A stretch of DNA of 64,000 nt from Deroplatys truncata (GCA_030765065.1 CM060982.1:14753630-14817629), one strand, 5' to 3'; counted from the first letter of the stretch, positions 22,131-33,999 are shown. Program-made: numbers and translations. The notes: a model not told the origin generated them from the sequence alone.

Positions 22131-22749
22131 AGCTTAGGATTGAGGGATTTCACAGATTCATGGCGTAGCACAATTTGAAAACGCGGTGGGAAGATGGACA
22201 ATTGTGAAACGGCAAGTAAAGCAAGAAAGAACAGAAGAAGAAGAATGAAAACAAAACAAGAGCGAAATAAATATTGGAATATGACATTTCGAGAATTCAA
22301 ATAAACTTATGTGAGACTATGATTTTGCTATAGCGCTACTCGTCTATTTAACGGGGAGAAAATGTTGGCCACTTTGGGTTCCAATATGAATTTGTATTTT
22401 ATTTATTAATGTTTTAGATTATTATTTTATTATGGTCATTTAAAGCTAATTCTTTTAAATACCATAGTACTGTCAAGTCGTCCTAATTAATCCACATTTT
22501 AATCTTGTAGTTATTTCATATTTAAATTGCATGCACATCTTTAAAGCAATTCTCCTTTACCTTAATTTCACTGTGCTTTTATGTCTTCAAAAGTCATCTG
22601 AATCTACAAATTATAAATTAATATATGTTCACATCATAGGAAAGAAAAATGAGTCATGATTAGACTAGTACAGTCAGAAAGAAGACTTAAAATGTACACA
22701 GAGACAACTAAAACGCTTATATTGCGATATGCAGATAACGTAGCCCTTG
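22131..22749. other. Intronic sequence without recognised feature
   Basis: AT-rich, nothing recognised. Confidence 0.5.
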
Positions 22750-23452
22750 GCTTTCCCTACCATGTAGACAGAGGAATTACTGCTTTCCACCCAAAAATTC
22801 TATGTCGATATTTCACTAGAAATCCGCGCTTTGAGGCCCGTGAATTAAAAAAATATAACAAAATGTCTGTATGTGTGTTCGTGCGCGCGCGCGCACACAA
22901 GTAAAAAACGAAAGGTCCGATAAATACCAAACTTGTTATTGGTTTCAATATCATTCAAAAATGGGACACGACGATTTACAAGAAAGTCCTCACACCCCAA
23001 ACTACCCTTTTTAGGGAAGACTTTTCGTGTTCTTTTATTTTCTCAAAAATAGGGCCACTTTGATTAAAATGTAATAATCTTAAGATACTCAAATGTTGAA
23101 TAATTGTTGACTTTATAGACTATTATTTCAAATAACCTTTTGTAGCATCAATTATTTTTCGAGTATACTTTGTTAGTGTTTTGAATTTTTCAATACTCTG
23201 TTTTCATTGAAATGGACACCATTCAGTTGTTTCTCGGGATGTCATGGAAAGAGTACGGACTTGGCCTGACCTGATTTTATACATTTGACTATTGTTTCAG
23301 TTTCCTGTATACCTACAACGAAGTGTGCAATAAAAACGTTTCTTTTAACATGACGTAGATAGAAAAATAAGCTTTTGTTAGAATAGTTTGCAGAAGCTAT
23401 ATAAAGTAAATGATGATGGGTAGAGAAAGGCGTGCAAAAGTAACACATCAGA
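22750..23452 (+). repeat. 885-bp family, diverged copy
   Basis: It starts with CTTTCCCTACCATGTAG, has the internal block of CACTAGAAATCCGCG and a mixed GT/CG/CA tract (22870-22900). It continues through CCAAACTTGTTATTGG and ends AGTAACACATCAGA followed by TTTTT. Several internal gaps make it shorter than the complete copy. Confidence 0.65.
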
Positions 23453-24660
23453 TTTTTCTCCTTCTATAATTAATATTCTAAGCAGCCTGCGTGTTATATT
23501 TTGTAAATCTGTCTGTGGGCATATAAAACGTTTTAGGAATTTTGTTAAAAATGTATACCACATTTTTCGTTTGGAAATATATATGCAAATCTTTTAAAAA
23601 TAAGTTTAACTAAAACAATAATGGAAGTAGAGAAAATGAAGCTCCAACAAACACTTCACCGTTATATTCTGTGTATGTAAAATGTAAGTAAAATGCCGAG
23701 TATTTAGCAGATTAAGTGTTTTAGCGTAGAATAAGTCTACTTACGCTAGCAACGTAACCTTGCACACATCGTTACTCTTGCGTTCTGTATTCTATTCAGG
23801 TGTGTAGTATGTAAACATGATAATATCTACTTAAGATAATAAATAGTGTTTTCATTCCCCTACTTATAGCAAAATAGTAATATGCTTTGATAGTAGTGAC
23901 AAAATTCGTCAAATTTCATTTCAAACGCTTTAGAAAAATGTATGAATATCCGAACGCCACCCAAGATGTCAAAAAAGTCAATGCAACAGGACTCTTACAC
24001 TGTATATTTTCACTTGGTAATACTTTTAAGATTATGTCTGTATTTGTGTGACTGGGCTTTGGTAAAGTGTAACATGGGTTTGACACGGTGAAAAAATCGG
24101 AATTATCGTTACGTACAGAGTTAGAATATTTCATGAAACATCTATAAGCACTCTAAGTTCTCTCGGGCTTCTAGCTGAGTTTGAAACGGACGTTTCGAAG
24201 GTATTCATCGATTTCAAATCATATACTTACCTGGCTAGAAGTTGGAAAGACTTTAGAGTTATTGTGCCGTCAGCAAAGCTTCAGCTCTTATTTCACCTAT
24301 AAGCAGCCCGCCATATGTGATTTGAGCTCGTTTAAATATGGAGCAGAATCTCTAAAAGGAATATCCATATTGCAAAGAGATACTTAATGAAATATAGACA
24401 AGGCAGCGTTACTGAAGTGTACAAGGGCAGTGTGCAGAAGATGCCAAAGTCAAACCTAAGCTCTCGCTTTACCACATTCCAGCTACTTATTTTAAGTTAG
24501 ATCTGCATCGTAGAAAAATAAACTGCGGAGCGTAAATTTCTGCAAGGACTTAAAATATTATTCATATAACAGAAGCTTCGATTTATTTTACTGGTAGTTG
24601 ATGCATCATTAGCTAATCTCCAATGAAGATGGAATTTAATTTCTAGTTCTGATTTGCAGA
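23453..24660. other. Intronic sequence without recognised feature
   Basis: AT-rich, only short chance frames. Confidence 0.5.
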
Positions 24661-24672
24661 TGCCTTTACTAA

Positions 24673-25464
24673 AGCCCCTTGTACACGATCAAACTTTTTT
24701 TTCAATTGAAGAGTTTACAAGAAAAATTGTGTAATGTTTTTCAATATGTGAGAAGATTGGAAAAGACTTGGCAAGACCTGGTAAGACTTGACAAGACTTG
24801 GCAATGTCAAAAATATGTATTTACAAGTTTTCTCTTCGCCAAACTGAAACCCTTCAGAACACATCGATAATTTATCACGCACAAAGCAATTTAGTATTTG
24901 CGTCACAGTATAACAATTCGCAATGAAATAGTGTTCTGTACTAATATTATGTAGCACTTTCACGTATTATATCCAATGAAATCACATTACAAGTGTGGAA
25001 TACAATGAAACTAACACTAACCGATAGGTTAACCACACTATATAACATTGCATTAATGTATACTTAGTTCGGATAACTGCCTGGCCATTATTTCTTCATA
25101 ACCGCCTTCATCTTCTACGTCTTGTGATAATCCACGGGGCTCTCGATGTACAGACATGGCCAACTTATGTATAACCTAATCAGTTCGCATACGACATACC
25201 CTGGCCGGGTAGCCATTTTTGTTTACTTTTCGTTTTCAGCCATATTGCAGATTTCGTGACGCACTGTGAACACTCGCATTTCATTGGCCAAAGCCATCAA
25301 ATCATTGTGAAATCTTTGATCGTTTAGAGCATGTCCTTATTTGCTTTCAAGGACTTTAAAGGTAATAGAAGCAATTTGACAAGAAAAGTTATGAAGTTGT
25401 GACAACTCTTGAAAAGTCTTGTAAAGTATTGAATTGACAAAACTTTGATCGTGTACAAGCGGCT
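24673..25464. mobile_element. PIF/Harbinger-like MITE with TAA target duplication
   Basis: Inverted termini of about 35 bp: left AGCCCCTTGTACACGATCAA, right (reversed) AGCCGCTTGTACACGATCAA. Both continue into a T-run and TCAATT. TAA flanks both ends (24670-24672, 25465-25467). The 792-bp interior has no recognisable transposase. The 3-bp TAA duplication suggests the PIF/Harbinger group, but this is inference. Confidence 0.65.
24766..24806. repeat. 10-bp tandem repeat (AAGACTTGGC)n
   Basis: Four consecutive near-identical decamers near the left end of the MITE. Confidence 0.75.
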
Positions 25465-25467
25465 TAA

Positions 25468-27890
25468 GAACAGCATCATCTTCTGCAATATTGGAAATAA
25501 CAAATTGCGCCAGTATGTGAACGTTACGAACATAAACCATATAAGATGTGAGCTGAGATACTGACTTGAGATTACCAATGCACCATTTCATATCTAAGAG
25601 AACACTAGGATTTGTGAAGATAAGTTTTACGATTCCTGACTGTCGACAATAATTCATTATGCCACACCTTATTAAAGGCTATTACTGAATCTTCCGTTCC
25701 CTTCCAAATATATATCTGTTTGAAATGGCTGTCACGAATAGGAGTGGGTATATTTGAAATTATTGTACAGAAGCTTTATTTGCTTTAAATTGTTATACAG
25801 GGCAAGGCAACAAGAATCGCTCAGAAAGGAAATTATTTATAAATTTAGTTATTAATATAACTTGGGTTTTGTTGCCTTCACCAAGCGTCACTTCATACAA
25901 TCCGTATGAGCCACGCCGAAATCCCTTTTACGGTCGGTTATCGCAGGAGAAATACCAGGAATGGAGCAATGTGAATGTTAGAGTGCATTCTGAAAGGGCA
26001 AGGAAACAATGAATTTCCAGCAAAATGAACCCCCATTAACGCTATGTGCTTTCTTCAGTTTGTAAAGATTTCGTGCTAGTGTGTACATGAACCCTTAGTT
26101 TTTGTTTTAAATTTCAGTAAACTTGGTTATGAATTAAGAAGGGAATCGTTAGATTCTAAAACTAAAAATTAAACATATTTCAAACACGAATCTGACAGTA
26201 TATAAGCATTTTGATGGTGTGCAATATACAGAGTGTCAATTAGCAGGATATAGTTTTTCGATTACTTTTGTTAAAATGATCATATTAAAAATAATTCTGG
26301 TGATCTTGTGTGCCCTGATAGCTGTGTGGTATGTGCGTAATTGGGTTGCAAGAAAAATACTAAATATGGCATAAATGAGTTCACTCACATGCAATGGATA
26401 GCAAAATTAGACGTGAATTTATGAAATTACATTAGATAATTTTAAATACAACTTTTTTGTAACATTAGATCTCACATAAGCCACTGTGAATTTTATTTCA
26501 CAGGTTTACAAACAATATAAGGGTGAACCATTGGAGTGGGTAGTCTGAGCTTTAGTTCTTTTTACGGAAATCTGCAAACTTCTGTAAATATAAGTTGTTT
26601 ACGTTTTATCCATATGTTGGAGTTGAGCTAATGCAGACATGCTGTTTTGGGGTACTCGGCCCATTACCCGTTTTTCTTCATCCAACTTTGTTGGTAGCTG
26701 GGTTCTCTGTGTTATTAGAATAAGTACATCTAGGGCGATAGGCAAACCAAAAAGTATACCTGGGCAATTATAAAACGTTTATCCCTTCCAACGGATCCCT
26801 GAGTTAATGCATGGGAGAACTCACGTAATCTATTTCTCAATACCAATCCTATTTCGATCCTACTGACGCATACCAATCGACTAAATGCATTAAGTCGCGC
26901 CTGAAGTGCTAAATATTTAACGAATACGGAATACGAAACACTACCCAATTTTACCGAGTGGATTTCGGAAGAGTTCTGCAGCGACTTCTCAACAGCAATG
27001 CTTTCTTCCTTGTTGGCTTGCTACTTTGGGACCGGTCTTTCACCCTTCCCATTGCGAATGTTGCAACCTATACATTCGCGGCTCCAAAACGATCTCAAAA
27101 TTTTATTTCTACAGTATTGATAGGATCGCTGAAATAAGATCGTTTAGGAAGACAGACTTTGTCACTAGTCCTTTTTCGAGGTTATGCATCTCTGATCGTG
27201 ATCAGCCATATTTGTACATTACAACCCTCTGCGGTTTGTGATCATTCTGTACGTGCGTGTTATGTTGACAAAAGTATTACCATTCCCTTGTCATGTAGCA
27301 TTACATATTATAATAAGAGTATACATATGCGTGTGTGTAAGCGACATCGCATACTAGTGTGGTTGAGTTTATATATAAATGATTATACCTTGTCTAACGA
27401 AATATTAAGCTGGAACCCATAGCGAATGGAGGTGGGTTGTGTTCCTATGCCTTTGTACTGTGATCACAAAAGGTAAAAGTAGAAAAAAATTAGTTCTTCA
27501 GTAGTTAGACTTATATCTACTTTGCAATGTCGAAATACCGAGCTGGTTCGGTACACCTTTGTTATTAGTGGTCTTCGTAAACAAGAATACCCCACCTCCG
27601 CCTTCCACTCCACGCTCTCTTATCAGAGCTTGTTCTGAAAAGTCCACATCTGTAAAACAGACATAAATCTAACTACTGAAGGCCTCGTTTTTCCAGGCTC
27701 ACTGTAAAGCTGCAGTCTATCTGCATGAATACATTTATGCTTCTAATCACTCCATAGCTACAACTTAGATGAAGTAATTGTTTTGTAATTTCAGCATTAG
27801 TACCTTTTAAGGATATGCCAGGTGAATCAGCTGCCCCTAGGTATTCGTATCTATGCAACCCGCAGTTTATAGTCTAATGTGGGAACATTG
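25468..27890. other. Intronic sequence without recognised feature
   Basis: Several plus- and minus-strand frames of 60-106 codons are present (for example overlapping the MITE border, and 27026-27422). None shows a domain. Composition is uniformly AT-rich. Confidence 0.45.
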
Positions 27891-28146
27891 ACCCTATATT
27901 TTCAGTTGACTCTATATTAAAAACTTGCCTAAGACCAGGCTAAGGTCTATTAAGAGTATAATTCATTTATGTAATAACAACAAAAAATAATTAAAACCTT
28001 TAATAATAATATATGCACCCAGCACTGAAGTACTTGCAATAAGCAGGTCGCCGCTAAGTTTGTCATCTCGAGGGAGATGCCTTGGTAGGTATGTCTGGGA
28101 AAACAACTTGAGTCAGTTGGGGAATTCGATGCCCCACCGGCATGTT

Positions 28147-28222
28147 GTCACAGTAGCTCAATGGTTAGAGCAACCGCACGGAGAGCTGGAGAACCGTGTT
28201 TAAATCCCGGCTGTGGCGTTGA
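28147..28222 (+). repeat. tRNA-like sequence, copy 1
   Basis: It has the 7-bp acceptor pairs GTCACAG/CTGTGGC, a D-arm GCTC/GAGC with AATGGTTA loop, and a T-arm with GTTTAAATCC. The anticodon arm is mispaired, the loop lacks the invariant T33, and no anticodon consistent with arm architecture is evident. This suggests a tRNA-derived repeat head rather than a working tRNA. Confidence 0.55.
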
Positions 28223-28482
28223 ATTTTTCAGTTGGCTATTAAAAACTTGCCTAAGACCAGGCTAAGGTCTATTAAAAGTATAATTCATTTATATAATAAC
28301 AACAAAAAATAATTAAAAGCTTTAATAATAATAATAATAATAATATATAAGCACCCAGCACTGAAGTACTTGCAATAAGCAGGTCGCCGCTAAGTTTGTC
28401 ATCTCGAGGGAGATGCCTCGGTAGGTATATCTGGGAAAACAACTTGAGTCAGTTGGGGAATTCGATGTCCCACCGGCATGTT

Positions 28483-28558
28483 GTCACAGTAGCTCAATGG
28501 TTAGAGCAACCGCGCGGAGAGCGGGAGAACCGTGTTCAAATCCCGGCTGTGGCGTTGA
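28483..28558 (+). repeat. tRNA-like sequence, copy 2
   Basis: Same fold as copy 1, with a better anticodon stem (CCGC/GCGG) and box B GTTCAAATCCC. The 7-base loop GCGGAGA would place GGA at 34-36, but position 33 is C and the long variable arm of tRNA-Ser is missing. Probably a pseudo-tRNA within the tandem unit. Confidence 0.55.
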
Positions 28559-28589
28559 ATTTTTCATTTGACTCTATATTAAAAACAAA

Positions 28590-29165
28590 CTGTTATTGCA
28601 GCTCTGCCCTTCTCTTTGGTACTATACACAATCTCTATTAATGATTAAAGCCCTGAATGAGAACCAAAGAGTTGCGAAAGCCTTAAAAAAAAGACGGCGT
28701 TTCATGGATATAATGATTGCAAAGAGATAAAGGAACGTTTTCCCAAAGAGCGCGCTAAACTACGTGGGTTCTGGCCGAGTGTTTTAGCTGCCGGAATGTG
28801 ATGAAACAAAGATTAGCTTCGGAGGATCGAATGTGATACAAACATAAAATTGTTTTTGTTCTTTTTTTGTTTGTCTGTTTGTCCACTCCTTGTGTTTATT
28901 TCTTTTTGTTACTGACTCTCCTATGAACCAAAGACATAAGCATTACAATCAGATAATTGTGTATCATGTTTACCATAATAATCTGTACTGTATTAGTGTT
29001 GTAAACCGTGTTACGTAGTTAGCCTTCATTCTCTTGGGCGCATATCGACGATATTGAATACAACAGTTTTTGTTTCTTGTTTAAACCTTATGTTTCACTT
29101 TTATTGACAAAGGAGTTGTAAATATCCTAAGTTCATGGGTAAACAGAATAATAAATTGTTAAAGA
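28590..29165. other. Intronic sequence without recognised feature
   Basis: Nothing recognised. Confidence 0.5.
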
Positions 29166-29171
29166 GCGCGG

Positions 29172-29325
29172 ATTTCATCAACGAAGCAAATGTTCAAAAT
29201 GACGACCCCCTTCATCAATGCACATTTGTGTACGTTGCCGGAGAGACCTTCTTGCATGCTGTAACAAGCGCGGTGTAATCTGCCTGCATTCTTCACGTAT
29301 GAGTGTGCCCGTATATGATTTGGGC
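29172..29325 (-). pseudogene. C-terminal fragment of a Tc1/mariner-superfamily transposase
   Basis: The minus-strand frame reads TLIREECRQITPRLLQHA, then SLRQRTQMCIDEGGRHFEHL and stop codons. It resembles the C-terminal tail (R..Cl...GgHFeHLl) of insect Tc/IS630-type transposases. Only about 50 codons remain. Confidence 0.55.
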
Positions 29326-29329
29326 TTTG

Positions 29330-30350
29330 CGGTGGAAAACATGACGATTATTCTATTTTGTACACACTTATAATGTTATAAAATGTTATTTATATCGTAA
29401 TATCAAATTATAGGCCCAAAGAGATAAAACAAAAGGTAATAAAAAGTTTGAAATTCACCCGAAGGATTTGAAACCGAATTAAAGCGGTACAGTGTTAAAG
29501 CAACCATGATAATACCATTCGGCCAATTCTACCTTGCGAGCTGAGGTTCCTATACGAATTAGTAATCGCAGAACTAGACCCCACCTCGAACCTTTACACG
29601 CTTTTTGCAGCGTCATACAGTGTTTTGAGCTCGGTTTGGTAGCTTTAATTCAAACAAGTAAACTGAATCAGTCATTACAATTACTGTATGATCTGAAATA
29701 CGTCATAGTTTGTAAATAAGAGATACTTTCTACCTATTATTTAGCATTTTTGACAAGGCTGTACATTGACTAACGGCTTAAATCCAATTGCTGGCACTGC
29801 GTAGATCTGCCATTTTGTTTTCGAATGGTTTTGTCAACCGATGCATGTGATAGGTTGTACCTTCAGCGGCGTTTTTAAAGGTGTGCATGGATGTATGCTA
29901 AAGAATACAAGTTTGTAAAATTGACTAAAGTTGCTACTGTAGCTCTCAATGTCAGGGTGGGATGTTTTTTACATCAACATACATAGCGATTGCATTCTGT
30001 CCCGTAAAACACTTATGTACTGAGTTATGTATCCCTCCTCTGTAAAGTGTTAAGCAAATCAGCCATTAGAAGGCATTCAAGAAAGGCGTAAGTCAAATAT
30101 GTCGCTTGGCACATTGCATAAATTCAAAAATAAATAGGCGCAGCTACTTACCTGGTATAATAAAGATCTGTCAAAAGGAAACCCTCATGCAACCAAATGT
30201 CGCTTTTGAACTTAAAGAGCTGCTTTGTATTACAGTTATATGCAATAATAACATTGTTTCATTTCTCCATAATTTTAATCAATGAATATGTAATTTGCTT
30301 GTTAACAGAAAGTTTCATTAAGTTTTGTGGTTCACAGACGGTCTATAACG
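29330..30350. other. Intronic sequence without recognised feature
   Basis: AT-rich, nothing recognised. Confidence 0.5.
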
Positions 30351-30356
30351 AAAGAT

Positions 30357-31003
30357 TGTTTGGTTTATTACACTAATTTTATTTATTCCTCAACAATACT
30401 TGTGGTGACGGGTGTTTATTTCACACTAAATGGTTAGGTGTAATAAATGGCAATAAGAATAATTGTGGTTAAATATCTCATTTAACATAAACCTTATAAT
30501 GCATCAAATAACTATAAACAGTAAACAGTTAAATGTACTTCCAAGCGACTAAAAAAAGCAGGTCACCGTCAGGTTATTCATTACAGATTCATTTGCAAGG
30601 TTTTCAAACGAAACATCATTTCACTATAGGAGGTAGGTATTTATATTTGACTTTCACAAGCTACAGACATGTACGACGTTCTTTTACCTCCATAGCTTAC
30701 TATTTATTTTGTGAGGTTCAAGCTGGTACAGGTGTTCATGAAGGTCCATTACGCTGAGGGACTAGTTTAACGTAAGATGTCGCTCTGAACAATCTGTAGC
30801 CACGTTAAAGTCGCTTGGAAAGTACATTTAACTGTTTATTATTTATAGTTATTTGATGCATTATAAGGTTTATGTTAAATGAGACATTTAATCAGAATTT
30901 TTCTTATTGCCATTTATTACACTTAACCATTTAGTGTGAAATAAACACCCGTCACCACAAGTATTGTTGAGGAATAAATGAAATTAGTATAATAAACCAA
31001 ACA
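30357..31003. mobile_element. MITE with ~195-bp terminal inverted repeats
   Basis: The arms 30357-30550 and 30809-31003 are near-perfect reverse complements, starting TGTTTGG and ending at AGTCGCTTGG. The unique centre (30551-30808) includes an overlapping chance frame with no domain. Transcribed, the whole would fold into a long hairpin. No transposase is present, and the flanking duplication is not clear. Confidence 0.8.
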
Positions 31004-31009
31004 AATGCA

Positions 31010-31705
31010 TTATAATAGTACATTACAATATGAATTCGGGAAGTGGGTTCTACAGAACCAACGAAAATTTACGAATGGGCAAAGTGTGGTTTTGTTTTGT
31101 AGTGCACTTCAAAACGCGTATTGCATGAAAAAATTGGCAAGGGCATAAATTGTTTTAAAAATTTAAAATATGTATTTAACTATTAAGACATCCCGGCTTT
31201 AAAGGAACATCTGGGTGCAATAGGATTAGAGCTGTCAATGTATGTTTGCAGCCGTAAATAATAATAACAAAGATGAATAATAATGAATTTAAAGTTGTGG
31301 TTCTCCGAAGGAACGTGTTAGTATTAGGCGGAATAAAAATTACAATAATTAGTTAAATATAGTTCTCTTTTATTTCAAAGCTTTTGCCCTGAGGCTCTCG
31401 TGACATTCCAAATTTGTATGTTATTTACCACCTAAAACTTATGGTACCGTTCCAGCTATGTTCTATCTTTGTTATTTGAAACATTTATTAGCAATTTCCT
31501 TCTCTTGTGATGCTGACGCAGGTGAACGTAAATAAAATATTATTTCGTCGCAATAACCGAGCCCTGGTCTTTCAACATGCGCATCCTACTACCTACTCCA
31601 CACACATAATTATGCCGGATTTAACTTTCTACTATCTCCCACGGAATCTTTCCCTCTAAAACTCTGAGATTAACGCGGAATCCGCTCTACTTTACGTGAT
31701 AGCTA
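31010..31705. other. Intronic sequence without recognised feature
   Basis: AT-rich, nothing recognised. Confidence 0.5.
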
Positions 31706-31711
31706 ATTTTT

Positions 31712-33121
31712 ACTTTCTCTACTACGTATAGTAAGTAGGGGAAGTATTGCATTACACCCAAAAATTCGATACCGAGATTTCACCGGAAATACATGTTTTG
31801 GGACCTCCTGAATCCAAAAAAATTCTGACGTGTTACACTCACATGACTTTCTCTACTCTTGTACAAACTATTTTTACAAACTCTTATTCTCCATCTATTT
31901 CATATTAATCGAGATAAACATTTGCAGAAACGATCTTTTGACATGCAAAGAGAATTGCATTTTACACATAACGACCAGTTCTAAAAATATTTGACTATCG
32001 CTTAAGGCGTACTATGTTCCCCTTGTTTTGTAATTGCAAGGGCAATATAGCATCGACATATATCATAATAGCTGGTTGTTAGGTGCACCACCATTCTCTT
32101 TGCCACAGATTAATACTCTTTGCATATCCAAGACAAAAAAATGAATAAGAATTCCCATTTGAGAAAATAAGTATTGAAAAATTTAAGGGAATAACAATGT
32201 TTGTTTCTGAGTTATGGTGTTCACAGACACACAGACACACAGACGGACATGTTTCCAAAAATGCTTTTTTTGGATTCAGGGGGTCTCAAAACACATATTT
32301 CCGGCGAAATCTCAGTATCGAATTTTTGGGTGGAATACAATACTTCCCCTACTTACTATACGTTGTAGAGAAAGTAAAAAGGATTTTTGGAAATATGTCC
32401 GTGTGTGTGTGTGTGTGTCTGTGTGCCTGTCTGTTGGTCTGTGAACAGTATAACTCAGAAACAAACAGTCGGATGAACACCAAACTTGGTACTTAGGTTC
32501 AGTATCTTCCAGAGATGCGACACGAAGGTTTTCAAGAAAATTCCCCCACCCCAGATTACGCTTTACATAGAACATTTTTCGAAAATCTTAATATTCTCAA
32601 AAATGGCTCTAACGATTTTGATTAAAATATCATACATTTAAGATACTTTCATGACAAATAAAACTTATATCTCGAATTTTCTAGGAATGTCTCTAAAATT
32701 ATTCTTCTTTGTGAACGACTTTTGCATAACTGGTAAACCATAAGAGATAGACAAAAGTTTACTCCACAAAAACTGTAGATCGCGTTAAAATACACAATTT
32801 ATGTGATATACATTTTTGTTGTTGAGTGAACCGTTTTCGAGATATTGCTTGTTATTCCCTTAAATTTTCCAATATGGGAATTCGTTATTCATTTTTTTTG
32901 TCCTGGTAATGCAAAGAGAATGTAATACTCCATATAGCAACCAGCACTTAAAATATTTGACTGTCGCTTAAAGCCTACCAATTCTCCTTGCATCTACAAG
33001 AAAATTAGCAATAAGATTAACATCTCTATATCTGGATTAACATGAAGCATATGGAGAATAAGCGTTTGTAAAAATAGTTTGTACAAGAGTAGAGGAAGTC
33101 ATGTGAGTGTAACACATCAGA
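31712..33121 (+). mobile_element. 885-bp family, copy interrupted by a reverse copy of itself
   Basis: The outer copy is 31712-31822 plus 32381-33121, starting ACTTTCTCTACTACG and ending ACACATCAGA. TTTTT flanks both ends (31707-31711, 33122-33126). The break falls in the run of A's that follows CTGAATCC in the complete copy. Joined across the insert, the outer copy is collinear with 15167-16051. Confidence 0.75.
31823..32375 (-). mobile_element. 885-bp family, inner reverse copy
   Basis: Reverse orientation, from TTCTGACGTGTTACACTCAC to GTAGAGAAAGT, with AAAAA on each side (31818-31822, 32376-32380). About 330-370 bases of the centre, between ACTCAGAAAC and TTGTTATTCCC, are missing relative to the complete copy. 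Confidence 0.75.
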
Positions 33122-33147
33122 TTTTTTTTACTATGCCCCTAGAATAT

Positions 33148-33682
33148 TGTGACTTTGTCCAGTTTTTCAACTGTCACTTCTCTCAATTCTCACTGTCACT
33201 GATCTAAGTTCTTATTTAGTTCGACTTCACTGGGAGTTCACTTCTTTCACACTATCACTTCCCTTGGGAGAACTGATTCAATTATCCGTGTCTTCACTTC
33301 CTTCTTCACGCCGGACGTGTCACTTCACTCGGGAGTCGAACACAAGACTTCCACAACCCGTCGCTCCGCAGTAGCACTTGCTGCACGTCACAGCACGTGC
33401 GCTCTCCATCTCGCCCGCTGACTGCCTGACACAACTCAACTAATTCACCGACTCGCTCTCACTCCCGCGAGAACCCTCGCTTATATACTCAGTGTATTTC
33501 CACAAGATTCTCGAACGTTCTAGAACTATTTCGACACATGTTTGGAAGAGGGTAGAAGAAGCTTCCAGAAGGTTCTGTTTATCTGCGCATCTGGTGCTTA
33601 CGCTGGCGACAGACAGTTATTGTTTACTCCGACCGCCCGGCGCGACCTCCCGATAACCTTGGGCGATAGTCGCTGCGCTACA
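33148..33682 (-). repeat. Probable solo LTR with a heat-shock-type promoter
   Basis: On the minus strand it begins TGTAGCGCAGCG (33682) and ends GACAAAGTCACA (33148). This gives TG...CA ends, near-matching 4-bp flanks (ATAT/ATAG) and a length (535 bp) close to the LTR at 6473. Inside are two heat-shock elements, a TATA box and a long leader with repeated GAAGTGA and CTCCC(A/G)AG motifs. It is much more GC-rich than its flanks. No internal retroelement sequence adjoins it. The alternative is a displaced hsp-gene promoter. Confidence 0.5.
33455..33575 (-). promoter_or_regulatory. Two perfect heat-shock elements plus TATA box
   Basis: The distal element GAAGCTTCCAGAAGGTTC (33558-33575) and proximal element TTCTCGAACGTTCTAGAA (33508-33525, plus-strand reading) are each four alternating nGAAn units in exact 5-bp register, the binding site of HSF trimers. 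On the minus strand they precede TATATAA (33481-33487) by about 20 and 70 bases, the arrangement of hsp70-type promoters. Initiation is predicted near 33455, directed leftward, antisense to the protease gene. Confidence 0.75.
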
Positions 33683-33999
33683 ATAGCTTCTCTTCTGCCA
33701 CGTTTCACATTACCTTCTTAGAAAATTACTATAGCTTGTTGAGTTTCACGTCTTTGACAACGGAACCTCTTTGTTTCACTCTGGCGCTTCTATATAGTTC
33801 AACTATTTAACGTTTTATATTTACTGTTATCTTTATTGCACTAATTGTGTATTACAGTTGCGCTACAATAATACATTGCATGGTTTGTGTGTACAAAAGA
33901 TATGTTTGAGGTTATAATTAACTAATTGTCCCCAGATTTATTTTATTGAGCATTTTGGTATTGCGTTTTCTTTTTAATCTTCGAGGTTGTCCTTGTGGT

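Larger units (their letters stand above)
27898..28580 (+). repeat. Tandem duplication of a ~330-bp unit containing a tRNA-like sequence
   Basis: The block from TTCAGTTGACTCTATATTAA through CTTGCCTAAGACCAGGC to the tRNA-like unit occurs twice (27902-28222 and 28229-28558). A third start of the unit follows at ~28562. The copies differ mainly by expansion of an (AAT)n tract (28320-28345) and a few substitutions. Spacing of matching points is 322 bp before and 336 bp after that tract. Confidence 0.8.

Noticed and set aside
28147-28558. Functional tRNA genes
   Set aside because: Cloverleaf is nearly complete, but T33 is missing and the implied GGA anticodon does not fit a short variable arm. The tandem repeat context argues for pseudo-tRNAs.
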